Positions 1-8,995 are shown, counted from the first letter of the stretch. The stretch is DNA of 36,129 nt from Planctomycetota bacterium (GCA_022566315.1 JADFJC010000024.1:1-36129); one strand, 5' to 3'. The notes: generated by a model not told the origin, from the letters alone. Numbers and translations: made by a program.

Positions 1-2
1 GC

Positions 3-413
3 GAAGCGCTTAGAAGACTTCAGTTTGTTGCTACCAGTGGTGATGTTACTTTGAAGGCGTTAAAGAAGGAAATTAGATTTCCCACAAAAACAAATTCCTC
101 ATCGGACAACCCCGGAGACGTTAACGAAACAAATTACATCACTACGGAGATACAAGTCTTAAGACTCGGTGATATTTATATTCTGGGGCTGCCCGGAGAA
201 ATTTTAGTGGAAGTTGGTTTGGAGATTAAAAGAAAAGCGGGGGTGGAAAAGCTTTTTATTATCTCGGTCAGCAACGACACAATCGGTTATGTCTGCCACA
301 GTCAGGCTTATGAAGAAGGTGGCTATGAACCAGTATCAGGAACCAACCTGGCAAAAGGGGCTGGAGAGATTATGGTAAGGGAGGCCTTGGACATCATCAA
401 CCAGATAAAGTAA
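3..413 (+). CDS. Neutral/alkaline ceramidase-like hydrolase, C-terminal fragment (cut by window start)
   Basis: The reading frame is open from position 3 without a start codon, so the gene begins before the window; the TTG at 51 is probably not a start. The visible 136 residues hold a run (LGDIYILGLPGEILVEVG) and a tail (SNDTIGYVCHSQAYEEGGYE) that match the end of the complete ceramidase-like protein encoded convergently at 451-1863, which has IALAGEVVVDYS and SNDVFGYLPS with EGGYEGG. The family hydrolyses N-acyl bonds of ceramides or related lipids, usually outside the cytoplasm. Whether this copy has an export signal cannot be seen. The C-terminus ends naturally at a TAA. Assignment rests on similarity to its neighbour and remembered family patterns; the substrate is unknown. 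Confidence 0.75.
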   Translation, partial: EALRRLQFVATSGDVTLKALKKEIRFPTKTNSSSDNPGDVNETNYITTEIQVLRLGDIYILGLPGEILVEVGLEIKRKAGVEKLFIISVSNDTIGYVCHSQAYEEGGYEPVSGTNLAKGAGEIMVREALDIINQIK

Positions 414-450
414 AGAGGGCAATATAATTCAACCAAAATTCATCGAGGCA

Positions 451-1863
451 TCAGTTGCTCTTCGGTGCCCGCACTCTGTCCACTAACTTGTGTACCATAT
501 CCACAACCCGTTTCTCGACCGATGGTGCGAAAGGCCCTGGAAAAGGTGTGTACCGCATAGCGTCACCACCTTCGTAGCCGCCTTCCCGCAAGACGCGCAG
601 CGAAGGTAAGTAACCGAAAACATCGTTCGAGTAAGCAGCCACCCAAACTGGCGAGCCGGGCAGCTCGGCTTTAAAACGCAGCGAATAGTCAACCACTACT
701 TCGCCGGCCAGCGCTATCATCGTCAGGTCGCTGCCGAATTGGACAACTTGCACCAAATACGGATATGTTGTGCGAATCTTGCCCGTCTGCTCCAGCTCCT
801 TTAACAGCACTTCGGCATGCCGGCGTTCATACTTATTACTGGACTTTGCTTGCTGCTCGAGCTGCCGGCGGCTGGGCGGTTCCGCAAAATCGAGAGTAAC
901 GGTTTCCAGGGCCGACCGAATCGGCCCTCGGATGGGCGAGGCTCGTGAGAGAAGTGCCGTTTCGACTCCATTGGCCAACGCACGCCCATGCTGCTGCGCC
1001 AGAGCCAGCGTACGACGAGGGTATGGGTTTTGGTCGCCGCCACAGCCTGCTATAAACAAGGCGGTTACTTCAGGGTGTGCTTCTTCAAGGTACAACTGGG
1101 CGAAACCAGCGTAGTCACCACAGAATTTGTAGAAACTAAGAGTTGTACTATGGCACGCATATCCGAACAACACAGCCCGCAATTCGCCGTCCGGATTATC
1201 AATGCGCAGAATGGGAACCTCATGGTCAACCGGACCGTCAGGGTTAGGATGGTTTATGTAACCCCGTTCGGTTTTTAATCGTCTGTTCATAGCGAAACCT
1301 GCCCGGGCGTGTGTGTATGCCAGCCGTGCCGGAGCAAGGTTCTCTATTGCCTGGCCGACCAATTGCAGAAGTTTTTGCTGCAAAGTTTCCACGTATTGCC
1401 GGCTTTGTTGAATCTGCTGCGGTGATAGACCATAAAAGTTATCCCCATAGATAGAATCCTTTCTCTCCTTTACGACTGGACCACAATGTGTGTGAGATGC
1501 GTTTATTAGCAGGTGTTCTGGGTGTAGTTTGTAGCGTTCGTGGACTTGTTTCTCCAGCCAGTCCCGTAAGGAGCGGGAAACGCCTAACAAATCAACCGTG
1601 ACGATTACTAAACGTGTGCCTTGACTATCCTCCAACGCCAGTGCCTTGGCACGCAGGTCATGGACCTTTCCCTCTGATGGTTTCGTTCTCGCTGCGTACC
1701 CAGCCATCCACATCGATTGGGCTGGCGTTATGATAGTTGAGGCAACCCCTGCCCGAAACATTTCCTGGGTACGTGCCAAGGCAGTTCGAGCATCCACAAG
1801 TATCACGAGAGTACACAAACATATTGACAGCAAGAAGAAACGACGAGTCTTTGTCATCAACAT
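451..1863 (-). CDS. Exported neutral/alkaline ceramidase-like hydrolase
   Basis: The protein has 470 residues. The first about 30 residues form a signal peptide (hydrophobic run FFLLSICLCTLVILVDA ending at ALA). Motifs expected for the zinc-dependent neutral ceramidase family are visible: SHTHCGP at residues 123-129 and ACHST at 236-240, whose histidines would bind zinc, and a GCGGDQNP segment. The length suits bacterial members lacking the extra C-terminal domain. AAGGAG lies 7 nt before the ATG at 1863, which fixes the start. It faces a second ceramidase-like gene tail to tail across 37 bp, so the two are probably paralogues. It likely cleaves amide-linked lipids in the periplasm or outside the cell, but planctomycetes carry many members with unproven substrates, so the functional name is tentative. 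Confidence 0.85.
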   Translation of the reverse strand: MLMTKTRRFFLLSICLCTLVILVDARTALARTQEMFRAGVASTIITPAQSMWMAGYAARTKPSEGKVHDLRAKALALEDSQGTRLVIVTVDLLGVSRSLRDWLEKQVHERYKLHPEHLLINASHTHCGPVVKERKDSIYGDNFYGLSPQQIQQSRQYVETLQQKLLQLVGQAIENLAPARLAYTHARAGFAMNRRLKTERGYINHPNPDGPVDHEVPILRIDNPDGELRAVLFGYACHSTTLSFYKFCGDYAGFAQLYLEEAHPEVTALFIAGCGGDQNPYPRRTLALAQQHGRALANGVETALLSRASPIRGPIRSALETVTLDFAEPPSRRQLEQQAKSSNKYERRHAEVLLKELEQTGKIRTTYPYLVQVVQFGSDLTMIALAGEVVVDYSLRFKAELPGSPVWVAAYSNDVFGYLPSLRVLREGGYEGGDAMRYTPFPGPFAPSVEKRVVDMVHKLVDRVRAPKSN

Positions 1864-2120
1864 TTCACTACTCCTTTTTAGTGCCGGCAGGCTCCGAGAT
1901 TACCATTTGTTCTTTCACAACAAAGTAAGTAAACTGTTGTCAACATAATATCATATTTTAGGTAGATAAACAAACTCTGTTTTTGAAAGTCTGCATAAGA
2001 ATTAGAGATTCTCTTTTGTAGATATTTTTTGCTACTGCAGCTGCGCTTACTGCTGGTATAGTGTGTAAATTGTTTTTGGCTTAGCACAAATTAATAAAGC
2101 AAAGCACACGAGGTGTATAT

Positions 2121-3827
2121 ATGTTAGGTATAGAACCTATTGACTGGGCAGTCATTATCATTTACCTAATAGGTATTACCTTCATCGGTCTGTGGGCGGT
2201 AAAAAAGGTCAGCAGTGCCGCCAGTTTCTTCATTGGCGACCGGAAGTTTGGAAAAGTGATGATGGCCTTTTTTATGTTCGGCTCCGGGACCCATTCCGAC
2301 CAGGCGGTTACTGTCGCCTCTAAGACTTATCAGGTCGGCGTCTCCGGTATCTGGTACCAGTGGCTCTGGCTTTTTGTAACGCCGTTCTTTTGGCTAATCG
2401 CACCGTTTTTCCGCCGAATGCGGGCTGTAACAACGGGAGATTATTTTGAGATTCGTTATGGCCGCAGCGTCAGCGGCCTATATGCAGTGATGGGGATATT
2501 GCCGCTCCTGGTTGCCATCGGAGTTATGTTAAAAGGCTCCGGGCTGATGGTCGAAGCCGTCTCCGGTGGTGCTATAAGCTCCAATCTCGCTATTATAGTG
2601 ATGACTGTTATGTTTGTTATCTACGGTGTTGCCGGCGGACTCATTGCAGCTATCGCGACCAACTTTGTCCAGGGACTACTGACCATTGTTCTGTCTTTTC
2701 TTATCCTGCCGTTTGCATTGGCCAAAGTCGGCGGTATGAGCGGTTTGCGGCAATCAATCTCCGACCCAGATATGCTTTCACTTGTGTCCCCGGGCGAGAT
2801 TACCCTCTTTTACATTATCGTCATTGCCTTTAATGCTCTGGTCGCCTGGGTTACAATGCCTGAGACCATGGCAAACTGTGCGGCTGGTAAAACGGAAATG
2901 GAGGGAAGAGTTGGTGTTACTGTAGGCATCTTCGGCAAACGGATATGTACTATTGCCTGGATGCTCACGGGCCTGTGCGCAGTGGTCATGTATACCCAGC
3001 TTGGGGATCCTGATCTGGCTTATGGTACAATGGCGCGTGACCTGCTGCCCGATATTGCCCCCGGATTGATTGGATTATTCATTGCGTGTATGCTCGCTTC
3101 TGTTATGAGCACCTGTGATTCGCTGATGGTGGTCGCGTCCGCTCTGTTTACCGAGAACATCTACAAAAAATTCTTCGTGGTCGGTAAAACCGATAAACAT
3201 TACACCCTCATCGGCCGTATCGTATCCGCCTTAGTCGTGTTCTTAGGCATCTTTGTTGCCTTCAACTTAGAAAGCGTCGTAAAGGGGCTGGAATTCTACT
3301 GGATGGTATCAGCTCTTATGGGAATTGCCTTTTGGATTGGGCTTTACTGGCGCCGAGCAACGGTAGCCGGCGTCTGGGCCGCAACCCTAACCAGTTTGGG
3401 CGCATTTATTTTCACCAGCAAAATCCCCTTGGGTGAATATATCCTGTGGGATTTCAATGCGCACTTTGCCGACAAGCTGCCGGCGTTTATGTTATGGCAG
3501 GACAAGCTCTATCTGCCCTGGCAGATGATTATTTATTTGAGCGCCGGCTTTGTCGTTCTGGTTGTGGTCAGCTTGTTTACAAGGAGGGTTCCAGAGGAAA
3601 ACTTAGACCGGTTTTATGCCTGTTTGCGGACGCCTATTGGTCCTGATGAACCGGAGACAGAGCCATTTACGCTCCCGGCAGGTGTGGAACCAGCCGAGCG
3701 AAAAACGCTCATAGGCCACCCTGATTTTGAAATACCCAGGCCCACTATGGTTGGTATTGTCGGCTTCCTCGCTGCATGGGCTGGTGTGGCTTTACTGATT
3801 GGAGCGGTTTATTGGATAATCGGTTAA
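2121..3827 (+). CDS. Sodium:solute symporter family (SSS) transporter
   Basis: This 568-residue protein has about 13 hydrophobic segments starting at residue 8. It matches the SSS fold: an early WAVKKVSSAASFFIGDRKFG loop, then FGSGTHSDQAVT in the first core helices, and a conserved MLASVMSTCDSLMVVAS helix typical of the sodium-binding region. Such proteins import sugars, organic acids or other small solutes with sodium. The substrate cannot be read from sequence. The gene leads an apparent operon: a lipoprotein Gfo/Idh oxidoreductase begins 36 nt downstream and a DegT aminotransferase follows, suggesting uptake of a sugar-like compound. GAGG lies about 9 nt before the ATG. The upstream 257 bp are shared with a divergent ceramidase-like gene and should hold promoters for both. 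Confidence 0.88.
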   Translation: MLGIEPIDWAVIIIYLIGITFIGLWAVKKVSSAASFFIGDRKFGKVMMAFFMFGSGTHSDQAVTVASKTYQVGVSGIWYQWLWLFVTPFFWLIAPFFRRMRAVTTGDYFEIRYGRSVSGLYAVMGILPLLVAIGVMLKGSGLMVEAVSGGAISSNLAIIVMTVMFVIYGVAGGLIAAIATNFVQGLLTIVLSFLILPFALAKVGGMSGLRQSISDPDMLSLVSPGEITLFYIIVIAFNALVAWVTMPETMANCAAGKTEMEGRVGVTVGIFGKRICTIAWMLTGLCAVVMYTQLGDPDLAYGTMARDLLPDIAPGLIGLFIACMLASVMSTCDSLMVVASALFTENIYKKFFVVGKTDKHYTLIGRIVSALVVFLGIFVAFNLESVVKGLEFYWMVSALMGIAFWIGLYWRRATVAGVWAATLTSLGAFIFTSKIPLGEYILWDFNAHFADKLPAFMLWQDKLYLPWQMIIYLSAGFVVLVVVSLFTRRVPEENLDRFYACLRTPIGPDEPETEPFTLPAGVEPAERKTLIGHPDFEIPRPTMVGIVGFLAAWAGVALLIGAVYWIIG

Positions 3828-3863
3828 TTGGTTTCCACTCACCACTATAAAGGGAGTTTGGTT

Positions 3864-5285
3864 ATGGTGCGAAATGCTGTTTTGTTTATATTGACCTTTT
3901 GCCTGTCGATAGTGTTGTTTTCCTGTGCCGAGAAAGAGGAAGGAAGAACCGAAGATGCTACTACTGAACGCCAGGTTAACCCGCCGCACGTCTGGCGGGT
4001 TAAATTTATGATTCTCAATCCGGGACATTATCATGCGGCACTGGTCCAGAAAAGTATGTACGACCGGGTTGCTCCCATCGCCCACGTCTATGCCCCGGAC
4101 GGCCCCGAGGTGCAGGAATATCTAAAGCGCATCGAGAGTTTCAACACCCGCCCGGAGAACCCCACCAGCTGGCAGGAGAAAGCGTACACAGGGGAAGATT
4201 ACCTCGAAAAGATGTTAACTGAAAAGCCGGGCAACGTCGTTGTTATGTCCGGTAACAACCAGAAAAAAACTGAGTACATCAAATCCGCCGTCGATGCCGG
4301 CCTTAATGTTTTTTGTGACAAGCCGATGTGCATTGATGCGGAGGGTTTCAAGCTTTTGGAGCAGGCCTTTGCCACGGCAGAGAAAAACGGCGTATTGCTT
4401 TACGATATTATGACCGAACGTTTCAATATCCTCTGCATCCTACAGAAAATGTTAGTGCTTAATAAAGATGTGTTCGGACAATTGCAAAATGGCTCCGTGG
4501 ATGAGCCGGCGGTCGTGAAGGAAAGTGTACACCATTTCTTCAAATATGTATCCGGCACACCTATCAAACGACCGACCTGGTATTTTGATACCACCCAGCA
4601 GGGCGAGGGGCTGGTGGACGTGACAACACACCTGATAGACCTGGTGATGTGGACGTGCTTGCCGGATGAGCCAATAGATTATCAAAAGGACATCGTGATG
4701 AAAAAGGCCCGGCGTTGGCCAACAATGCTCACACGGCAGCAGTATGAGAAGGTAACAAGAGCGCCGGATTTTCCGGACTTTTTGAAAGGCAAGTTAAATA
4801 ACGAAGGAGTGCTATCCTATTACGCCAACGGAGAAATGATTTATGCAATGAAAGGCGTGCACGTGAAGCTGGCGGTTACCTGGAATTTCCAGGCGCCGCA
4901 AGGCGGTGGAGATACTCATCATTCGCTGTTCAGGGGCAGCAAGGCGAATGTAATCATCCGGCAGGGTAAAGAACAGGACTATCGGCCGGAGCTTTACGTG
5001 GAGCCGGCACCAGGCGCCAGTGCCGAAGAGTTAGCAGCTTCTCTGAAAAAGGCTCTCGCCGAGCTGCAAAGTAAGTATCCTGGGTTAGCACTGAAACGAC
5101 AGGCAAACTCCTGGCAGGTGCTGATACCTGATGAGCATCGAATCGGGCACGAGGCCCATTTTCGTAAGGTTACTGAAAAGTATCTGCAATACTTAGCAGA
5201 TGGAAAGCTGCCGGAGTGGGAGGTCCCGAATATGATAGCGAAATATTACATTACCACCAGGGCGCTGCAGTTAGCCCGGCAGTAA
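3864..5285 (+). CDS. Gfo/Idh/MocA-family oxidoreductase, predicted lipoprotein
   Basis: I chose the ATG at 3864 because AAGGGAG lies 8 nt upstream and because it gives a clean lipoprotein signal (hydrophobic stretch then LFSC at residues 18-21); the frame opens earlier with a TTG at 3828. The 473-residue protein has a Rossmann N-terminal half with NVVVMSGNN and a CDKPM motif, the usual EKP-type signature of NAD(P)-dependent sugar dehydrogenases, and a C-terminal substrate domain with GEGLVDVTTHLIDL. Family members oxidise or reduce sugars and inositols. A lipid-anchored version would act outside the cytoplasm, where NAD supply is unclear, so the cofactor may be tightly bound, as known for glucose-fructose oxidoreductases. 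A palindrome at 3976-4003 lies in frame just after the signal region. The operon with SSS and DegT genes suggests sugar processing. Confidence 0.85.
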   Translation: MVRNAVLFILTFCLSIVLFSCAEKEEGRTEDATTERQVNPPHVWRVKFMILNPGHYHAALVQKSMYDRVAPIAHVYAPDGPEVQEYLKRIESFNTRPENPTSWQEKAYTGEDYLEKMLTEKPGNVVVMSGNNQKKTEYIKSAVDAGLNVFCDKPMCIDAEGFKLLEQAFATAEKNGVLLYDIMTERFNILCILQKMLVLNKDVFGQLQNGSVDEPAVVKESVHHFFKYVSGTPIKRPTWYFDTTQQGEGLVDVTTHLIDLVMWTCLPDEPIDYQKDIVMKKARRWPTMLTRQQYEKVTRAPDFPDFLKGKLNNEGVLSYYANGEMIYAMKGVHVKLAVTWNFQAPQGGGDTHHSLFRGSKANVIIRQGKEQDYRPELYVEPAPGASAEELAASLKKALAELQSKYPGLALKRQANSWQVLIPDEHRIGHEAHFRKVTEKYLQYLADGKLPEWEVPNMIAKYYITTRALQLARQ

Positions 5286-5329
5286 CATACAAATTAAATG
5301 ACAGTTTCCCAAAAGGAGAATTGGTCAAT

Positions 5330-6715
5330 ATGGTTCCAGAAGGGCAGACGAAAAACGAGTTATCGCTGTTGGGTGGAGAAAAGGCGGTGAAGTCGGAACA
5401 AGGGGACATGTTCAAATGGCCTATTGTTACCGACCAGCACGAGCAGGCGGTCTTGAAAGTGTTGCGGGCCGGGCAGATGTCCGGTTTTGAAATAACGAAG
5501 GAGTTTGAGAAAAAGTATGCCGGGATGCTTGGTAGAAAATTCGGCCTGGCTTATCATAATGGAACCGCTGCGATACTGGGCGCTATGTACGGCCTGGGTA
5601 TCGGAGTCGGCGATGAAGTCATAGCACCAAGTCTTACATATTGGGCCACTGTCGCCCCGGCCTATTCGCTTGGCGCTACGCCTGTTTTCGCCGACGTTGA
5701 CCCTGAGACTATCTGCATCGACCCAAAAGATATCGAACACCGAATCACTCCACGAACCAAAGCCATTATCGTAGTGCATTATGCAGGTATGCCGGCCGAT
5801 ATGGATGCAATTATGAAAATCGCCGCCAAACACAATCTCAAAATCCTTGAGGACTGCTCGCATGCTCACGGCGCTTTATACAACGGCAAAGAAATTGGCA
5901 CCTTCGGTGATGTCGCAGCTTTTTCCCTGATGACTGGTAAATCTTTAGCCGTCGGTGAGGCAGGTATATTATTTACCGACGACCGAAAGGTATATGAACG
6001 CGCCCTTTTGTTCGGCCACTACATACGTCATGATGAGATTACACTAAAAGAGCTTAAGCCTTATATAGGATTGCCCTGCGGTGGGTTCAAGCATCGTATG
6101 CACCAGTTAAGTTCCGCTTTCGGACTGGTGCAGTTGGAACTATATCCCCGACAGATGGCGGAAATCGATAGGGCAATGAACTACTTCTGCGACCTGCTTG
6201 ATGATAGCGCGGGAATCAGGCCTACCCGGCCTCCAAAGGGTACCAATACTACCAAGGGCGGCTGGTACTTTCCGCTTTTTAAGTATGTTACGGAGGAGCT
6301 CGAAGGTCTTTCACTGTCGAGATTCTGCGAAGCAGTTCGTGCTGAAGGCTCGACCTGCAATCCCGGCTGCAATAAGCCCCTGCACTTGCATCCACTTTTT
6401 ACGACAATGGATGTCTATGGACACGGCAGGCCAACGCGGATTGCTTACCTTGATGAGTCTGTAAAAATTGAGCAGTACATTGAAACACTGCCGGTTGCCG
6501 AAGATATTAACCGCCGCGTTTTTGGAGTGCCGTGGTTTAAGCACTATCGGCCTGAGATAATTGAAGAACACGCCAACGCTTACAAGAAGGTCGTAAAAAA
6601 TTATCGTGCACTGCTGGTCGAAGACACCGATAAGGATGCTGAGGGTTCCGGCAAGGCGGGGTCCCAAATCGGAGGATACAGCAGCTTCTTCAGCAACCAG
6701 AAAAACCTGCAATAA
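5330..6715 (+). CDS. DegT/DnrJ/EryC1-family PLP aminotransferase
   Basis: The start is ATG 5330, preceded by AAAGGAG; an in-frame GTG at 5216 would overlap the upstream gene and is less likely. The 461-residue protein fits the fold-type I sugar aminotransferase family: HNGTAA (76-81) in the phosphate-binding region, VGDEVIAPSLTYWAT around 93-107, the VDP turn, EDCSHAHGA (174-182) with the cofactor aspartate, and FSLMTGK with the likely Schiff-base lysine K204. Such enzymes transfer an amino group to keto-sugars, though some are dehydratases or AHBA-synthase-like. It has no export signal, unlike the Tat-exported DegT paralogue at 6971-8419. It is the third gene of an operon with a Gfo/Idh protein 44 nt upstream; oxidation followed by amination of a sugar is a sensible pairing but is inference. 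Confidence 0.88.
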   Translation: MVPEGQTKNELSLLGGEKAVKSEQGDMFKWPIVTDQHEQAVLKVLRAGQMSGFEITKEFEKKYAGMLGRKFGLAYHNGTAAILGAMYGLGIGVGDEVIAPSLTYWATVAPAYSLGATPVFADVDPETICIDPKDIEHRITPRTKAIIVVHYAGMPADMDAIMKIAAKHNLKILEDCSHAHGALYNGKEIGTFGDVAAFSLMTGKSLAVGEAGILFTDDRKVYERALLFGHYIRHDEITLKELKPYIGLPCGGFKHRMHQLSSAFGLVQLELYPRQMAEIDRAMNYFCDLLDDSAGIRPTRPPKGTNTTKGGWYFPLFKYVTEELEGLSLSRFCEAVRAEGSTCNPGCNKPLHLHPLFTTMDVYGHGRPTRIAYLDESVKIEQYIETLPVAEDINRRVFGVPWFKHYRPEIIEEHANAYKKVVKNYRALLVEDTDKDAEGSGKAGSQIGGYSSFFSNQKNLQ

Positions 6716-6771
6716 GAGGTCTCATCTTATAATAAACCTTCGTATTCTCCTGTGCCCAATCCCAGAATATC

Positions 6772-6984
6772 AAAGTGAGTAAAGTTTGAAGTGCCTAAAG
6801 TGTAAAGTGCCTAAAGTGACACGTAAGTGTCATCCCTGTCTGCCGGCAGGCAAGGCTGAGGCGAAGCCGAAGGATCTGGTCAACGAAAAATCCCGATACA
6901 TCGGGATTCACTTCGCTGCGCTGCGTTCAGAATGACAGCAAAGCTGTCACTTTAGCTCACTTTAGGCACTTTAGCTCACTTTAG
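6772..6984 (+). repeat. Dispersed palindromic element, copy 1 of 4
   Basis: The core reads as two small hairpins (GACACgtaaGTGTC near the left, TGACAGCAAAGCTGTCA near the right) around a conserved body with GAGGCGAAGCCGAAGGATCT and the CGTTCAGAATGACAGC arm. Both flanks carry short tandem CTAAAGTG-type units. Relatives lie at 9727-9857 (same direction), and 13844-14024 and 23816-23969 (inverted). This copy differs from the others by two extra palindromes, CTGCCGGCAG near 6840 and AATCCCGATACATCGGGATT near 6886. Its right end supplies the last codons and TAA stop of the minus-strand DegT gene that ends at 6971. No coding potential is visible. Confidence 0.85.
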
Positions 6985-8419
6985 CCAGAGAGTTATAGAC
7001 CTGGCGGATGGCCTCAATGATATAGTCATTGATTCGCAGGGTGTATTTCGCGCCGACTCGGACCTGGACGAAACGGTCGAAGATACCCAGCGTTTGGGCG
7101 GCACTGTCCGCGCCATATTTGATTTTCTTCCCCTCCGGGCTGTTAAATGACGGCCAGTTGCGATGCCGCGTTCGTTTGTTGATTACGGATTCCTGGACGG
7201 GCAGCAGGACCGATCCCGTTAGCGTGGACGCAGGGACCTTTCGTTTTCTCAGCTCACGGATGCAGCGGTTGCGCACTGCTTTGTCTTTCATTTCGAAATA
7301 AACGCCGTAACCAATGTCACCTTGGGGGTCTGGACGGTGGCGCAGGCGAATTCCGGCGATGGTTTTAATGCCATCATAGATGGCCTCTGCATTGCGGCGC
7401 AGTTGAGCGAGCATGGTATCGAGCTTGGACAACTGCGCTCCGAGCACGGCTCCTGTAAACTCACTCATCCTGAAGTTCTCCCCAGCAAAGGTTTGCACCC
7501 TGCTGGGCCCCGAACGGTCAAGAAAGACCCCGTGTATTAAGCCCATATGGTGGAAGCGGGCCGCGCGTTCGTAAATGACCGGGTCGCTCGTTACCAGAGC
7601 ACCGCCCTCCCCCGCAGTAATCATTTTGTTGACCTGAAAGCTATAAATGCCCACGTCACCAATGGACCCCAGTATCTTTCCGCGATAAGAGCCGCCGACG
7701 CATTGCGCGCAATCCTCCAGGACCGCCACCCCGCGTTTACGGGCGGTCTCCATTATCGGGTCCATATCACAGGGTCCGCCGAGCAAGTGGACGGCAATGA
7801 CAGCCTTGGTGCGGGGAGTGATTTTTCGTTCGAAGTCCCTGGGGTCGAGATTAAAGGTGCGATCGATGTCAGCAAAGACCGGCAAAGCCCCGGCGTGGAC
7901 CACACAAGTATAGTCCGACCACCAGGTGTAAGCCGGAACGATCACCTCATCACCCGGCCCAATACCGAGACCTGCCACCGCGCAATCCAAAGCCGCCGTG
8001 CCCGAGGTTACGCCCAGCCCAAAGCGGGCGCCCATATATTTTGCAAAATTTTCTTCGAAGCGTAACACCTTTGACGGTTTGCCCTTCCCCCAAAAACGGA
8101 AAGGAGACCGGGATTCCAATACATCCAGCAGTGCTTCCTCTTCACGTTCATCGAAGAATTGAGGTCCGATATATCCCGGATCGATGTTCGGCACCCCTGT
8201 CGGTTTTGGACTTTCTTCAGCCAGTAGCCTCTGCGCCCCTAAGCCGGTCGCTGCGCCGGACAAAGCCATACAACTCGTCGTTAAGAATTCTCGGCGGGTG
8301 AGATTTTGGGGTCCAGCATCCCTTCGGCTACGCACCTTGGGCACAAGCTCAGAGCAGCTCGTGCTACGTAGCGAGCTACTTCGCAGAGCAGCAGCTTTGG
8401 TAACATTTTGCGTGGTCAT
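6971..8419 (-). CDS. Tat-exported DegT/DnrJ/EryC1-family protein
   Basis: The protein has 482 residues. A twin-arginine signal TRREFL (41-46) followed by a hydrophobic stretch to AAEE-like cleavage near residue 68 predicts export of a folded, PLP-loaded enzyme. The catalytic domain follows with TSGTAALD (138-145), VPAYTWWSDYTC, EDCAQCVGGS (235-243) and FQVNK with likely PLP lysine K265. The 31 residues between MTTQNVTKA and QNLTRREF are serine/arginine-rich and encoded by palindromic DNA (about 8307-8395), so they look like an insertion. The last codons and stop fall inside a dispersed repeat. The family normally aminates nucleotide-linked keto-sugars in the cytoplasm; a periplasmic version implies a different substrate or use. 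It is a paralogue of the cytoplasmic DegT at 5330-6715. Confidence 0.85.
   Translation of the reverse strand: MTTQNVTKAAALRSSSLRSTSCSELVPKVRSRRDAGPQNLTRREFLTTSCMALSGAATGLGAQRLLAEESPKPTGVPNIDPGYIGPQFFDEREEEALLDVLESRSPFRFWGKGKPSKVLRFEENFAKYMGARFGLGVTSGTAALDCAVAGLGIGPGDEVIVPAYTWWSDYTCVVHAGALPVFADIDRTFNLDPRDFERKITPRTKAVIAVHLLGGPCDMDPIMETARKRGVAVLEDCAQCVGGSYRGKILGSIGDVGIYSFQVNKMITAGEGGALVTSDPVIYERAARFHHMGLIHGVFLDRSGPSRVQTFAGENFRMSEFTGAVLGAQLSKLDTMLAQLRRNAEAIYDGIKTIAGIRLRHRPDPQGDIGYGVYFEMKDKAVRNRCIRELRKRKVPASTLTGSVLLPVQESVINKRTRHRNWPSFNSPEGKKIKYGADSAAQTLGIFDRFVQVRVGAKYTLRINDYIIEAIRQVYNSLAKVS
8296..8405 (-). repeat. Palindromic mini-element inserted in frame in the Tat DegT gene
   Basis: The stretch carries nested inverted repeats: AGCAGCTCGTGCTACGTAGC is followed by GAGCTACTTCGCAGAGCAGC, its imperfect reverse complement. 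It encodes a low-complexity Ser/Arg/Leu segment ahead of the Tat motif without breaking the frame. This resembles the known behaviour of Rickettsia palindromic elements, but similarity to those is by analogy only. Confidence 0.55.
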
Positions 8420-8492
8420 TTTCGGCCTCCTTATTCGATTCGTTTTGTCAGGTAACTGCTTTTAATCACTCTGTTCCCAATTGGGCTGTTGT

Positions 8493-8656
8493 TAAGGACT
8501 TGTAAATAAATTATCTTCCATTTTTGGCTGGCTGCGGCTTCGGCTGGCGGCCTCAGCAAAACTCGGACTACCAACCAGTAGGCCTGCGTTTTGCTTCCTT
8601 GCCAGCCTTGTCCTCGCTCAGCCAAAAACGAAACCTAATTTCTTTACCAGTCCTTA
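8493..8656 (-). mobile_element. MITE-like element, copy 1 (TA-flanked)
   Basis: This 164-bp element has imperfect terminal inverted repeats: TAAGGACTTGTAAA at the left and TTTACCAGTCCTTA at the right. Inner arms (TTTTTGGCTG and CAGCCAAAAA) extend the palindrome. A second copy at 32577-32743 lies in the opposite orientation and is nearly identical along its length. The terminal TA on each side is consistent with TA target duplication as in IS630/Tc1-type elements, but no transposase is visible here, so that assignment is inference. Confidence 0.75.
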
Positions 8657-8965
8657 GCTAACGGGAGCATATCAATCATAAGTATACCATCAAGTCCAGC
8701 AGTTCACAACGGCCGGTCAATATCGTGGGTGATGGCGAGGACCAAAAGCAAGCAGGAACTGAATGATAACTATGAGCGATGGTCTCACTCTCGCCGGCCA
8801 ATCATCGAGTCGATCTCGGTCACCACCTAATCTTAAATTTCAAATTTCAAATCTTAAATTCTCCGCACACCTTGTAGAGGCATTCAGCCGCTTGCCGCGC
8901 CGTCCTTCGCGAAACCGTGTAAGGGTCATCCACTACTTCCCTTTCAAAATCGCTCCTCAAAAGAG

Positions 8966-8995
8966 TTGACAGACAGTGTGGAAAGTTGTTAGATT
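8966..8995 (+). promoter_or_regulatory. Probable sigma-70-type promoter of tRNA-Arg
   Basis: A consensus TTGACA lies at 8966-8971, then 18 nt, then TAGATT at 8990-8995. The tRNA begins 21 nt after the -10 box, which fits a short leader. Confidence 0.65.

Noticed and set aside
8829-8863. Possible CRISPR or regulatory array of AAATTTC motifs
   Set aside because: Units are short and irregular with no spacers, so it is low-complexity sequence.
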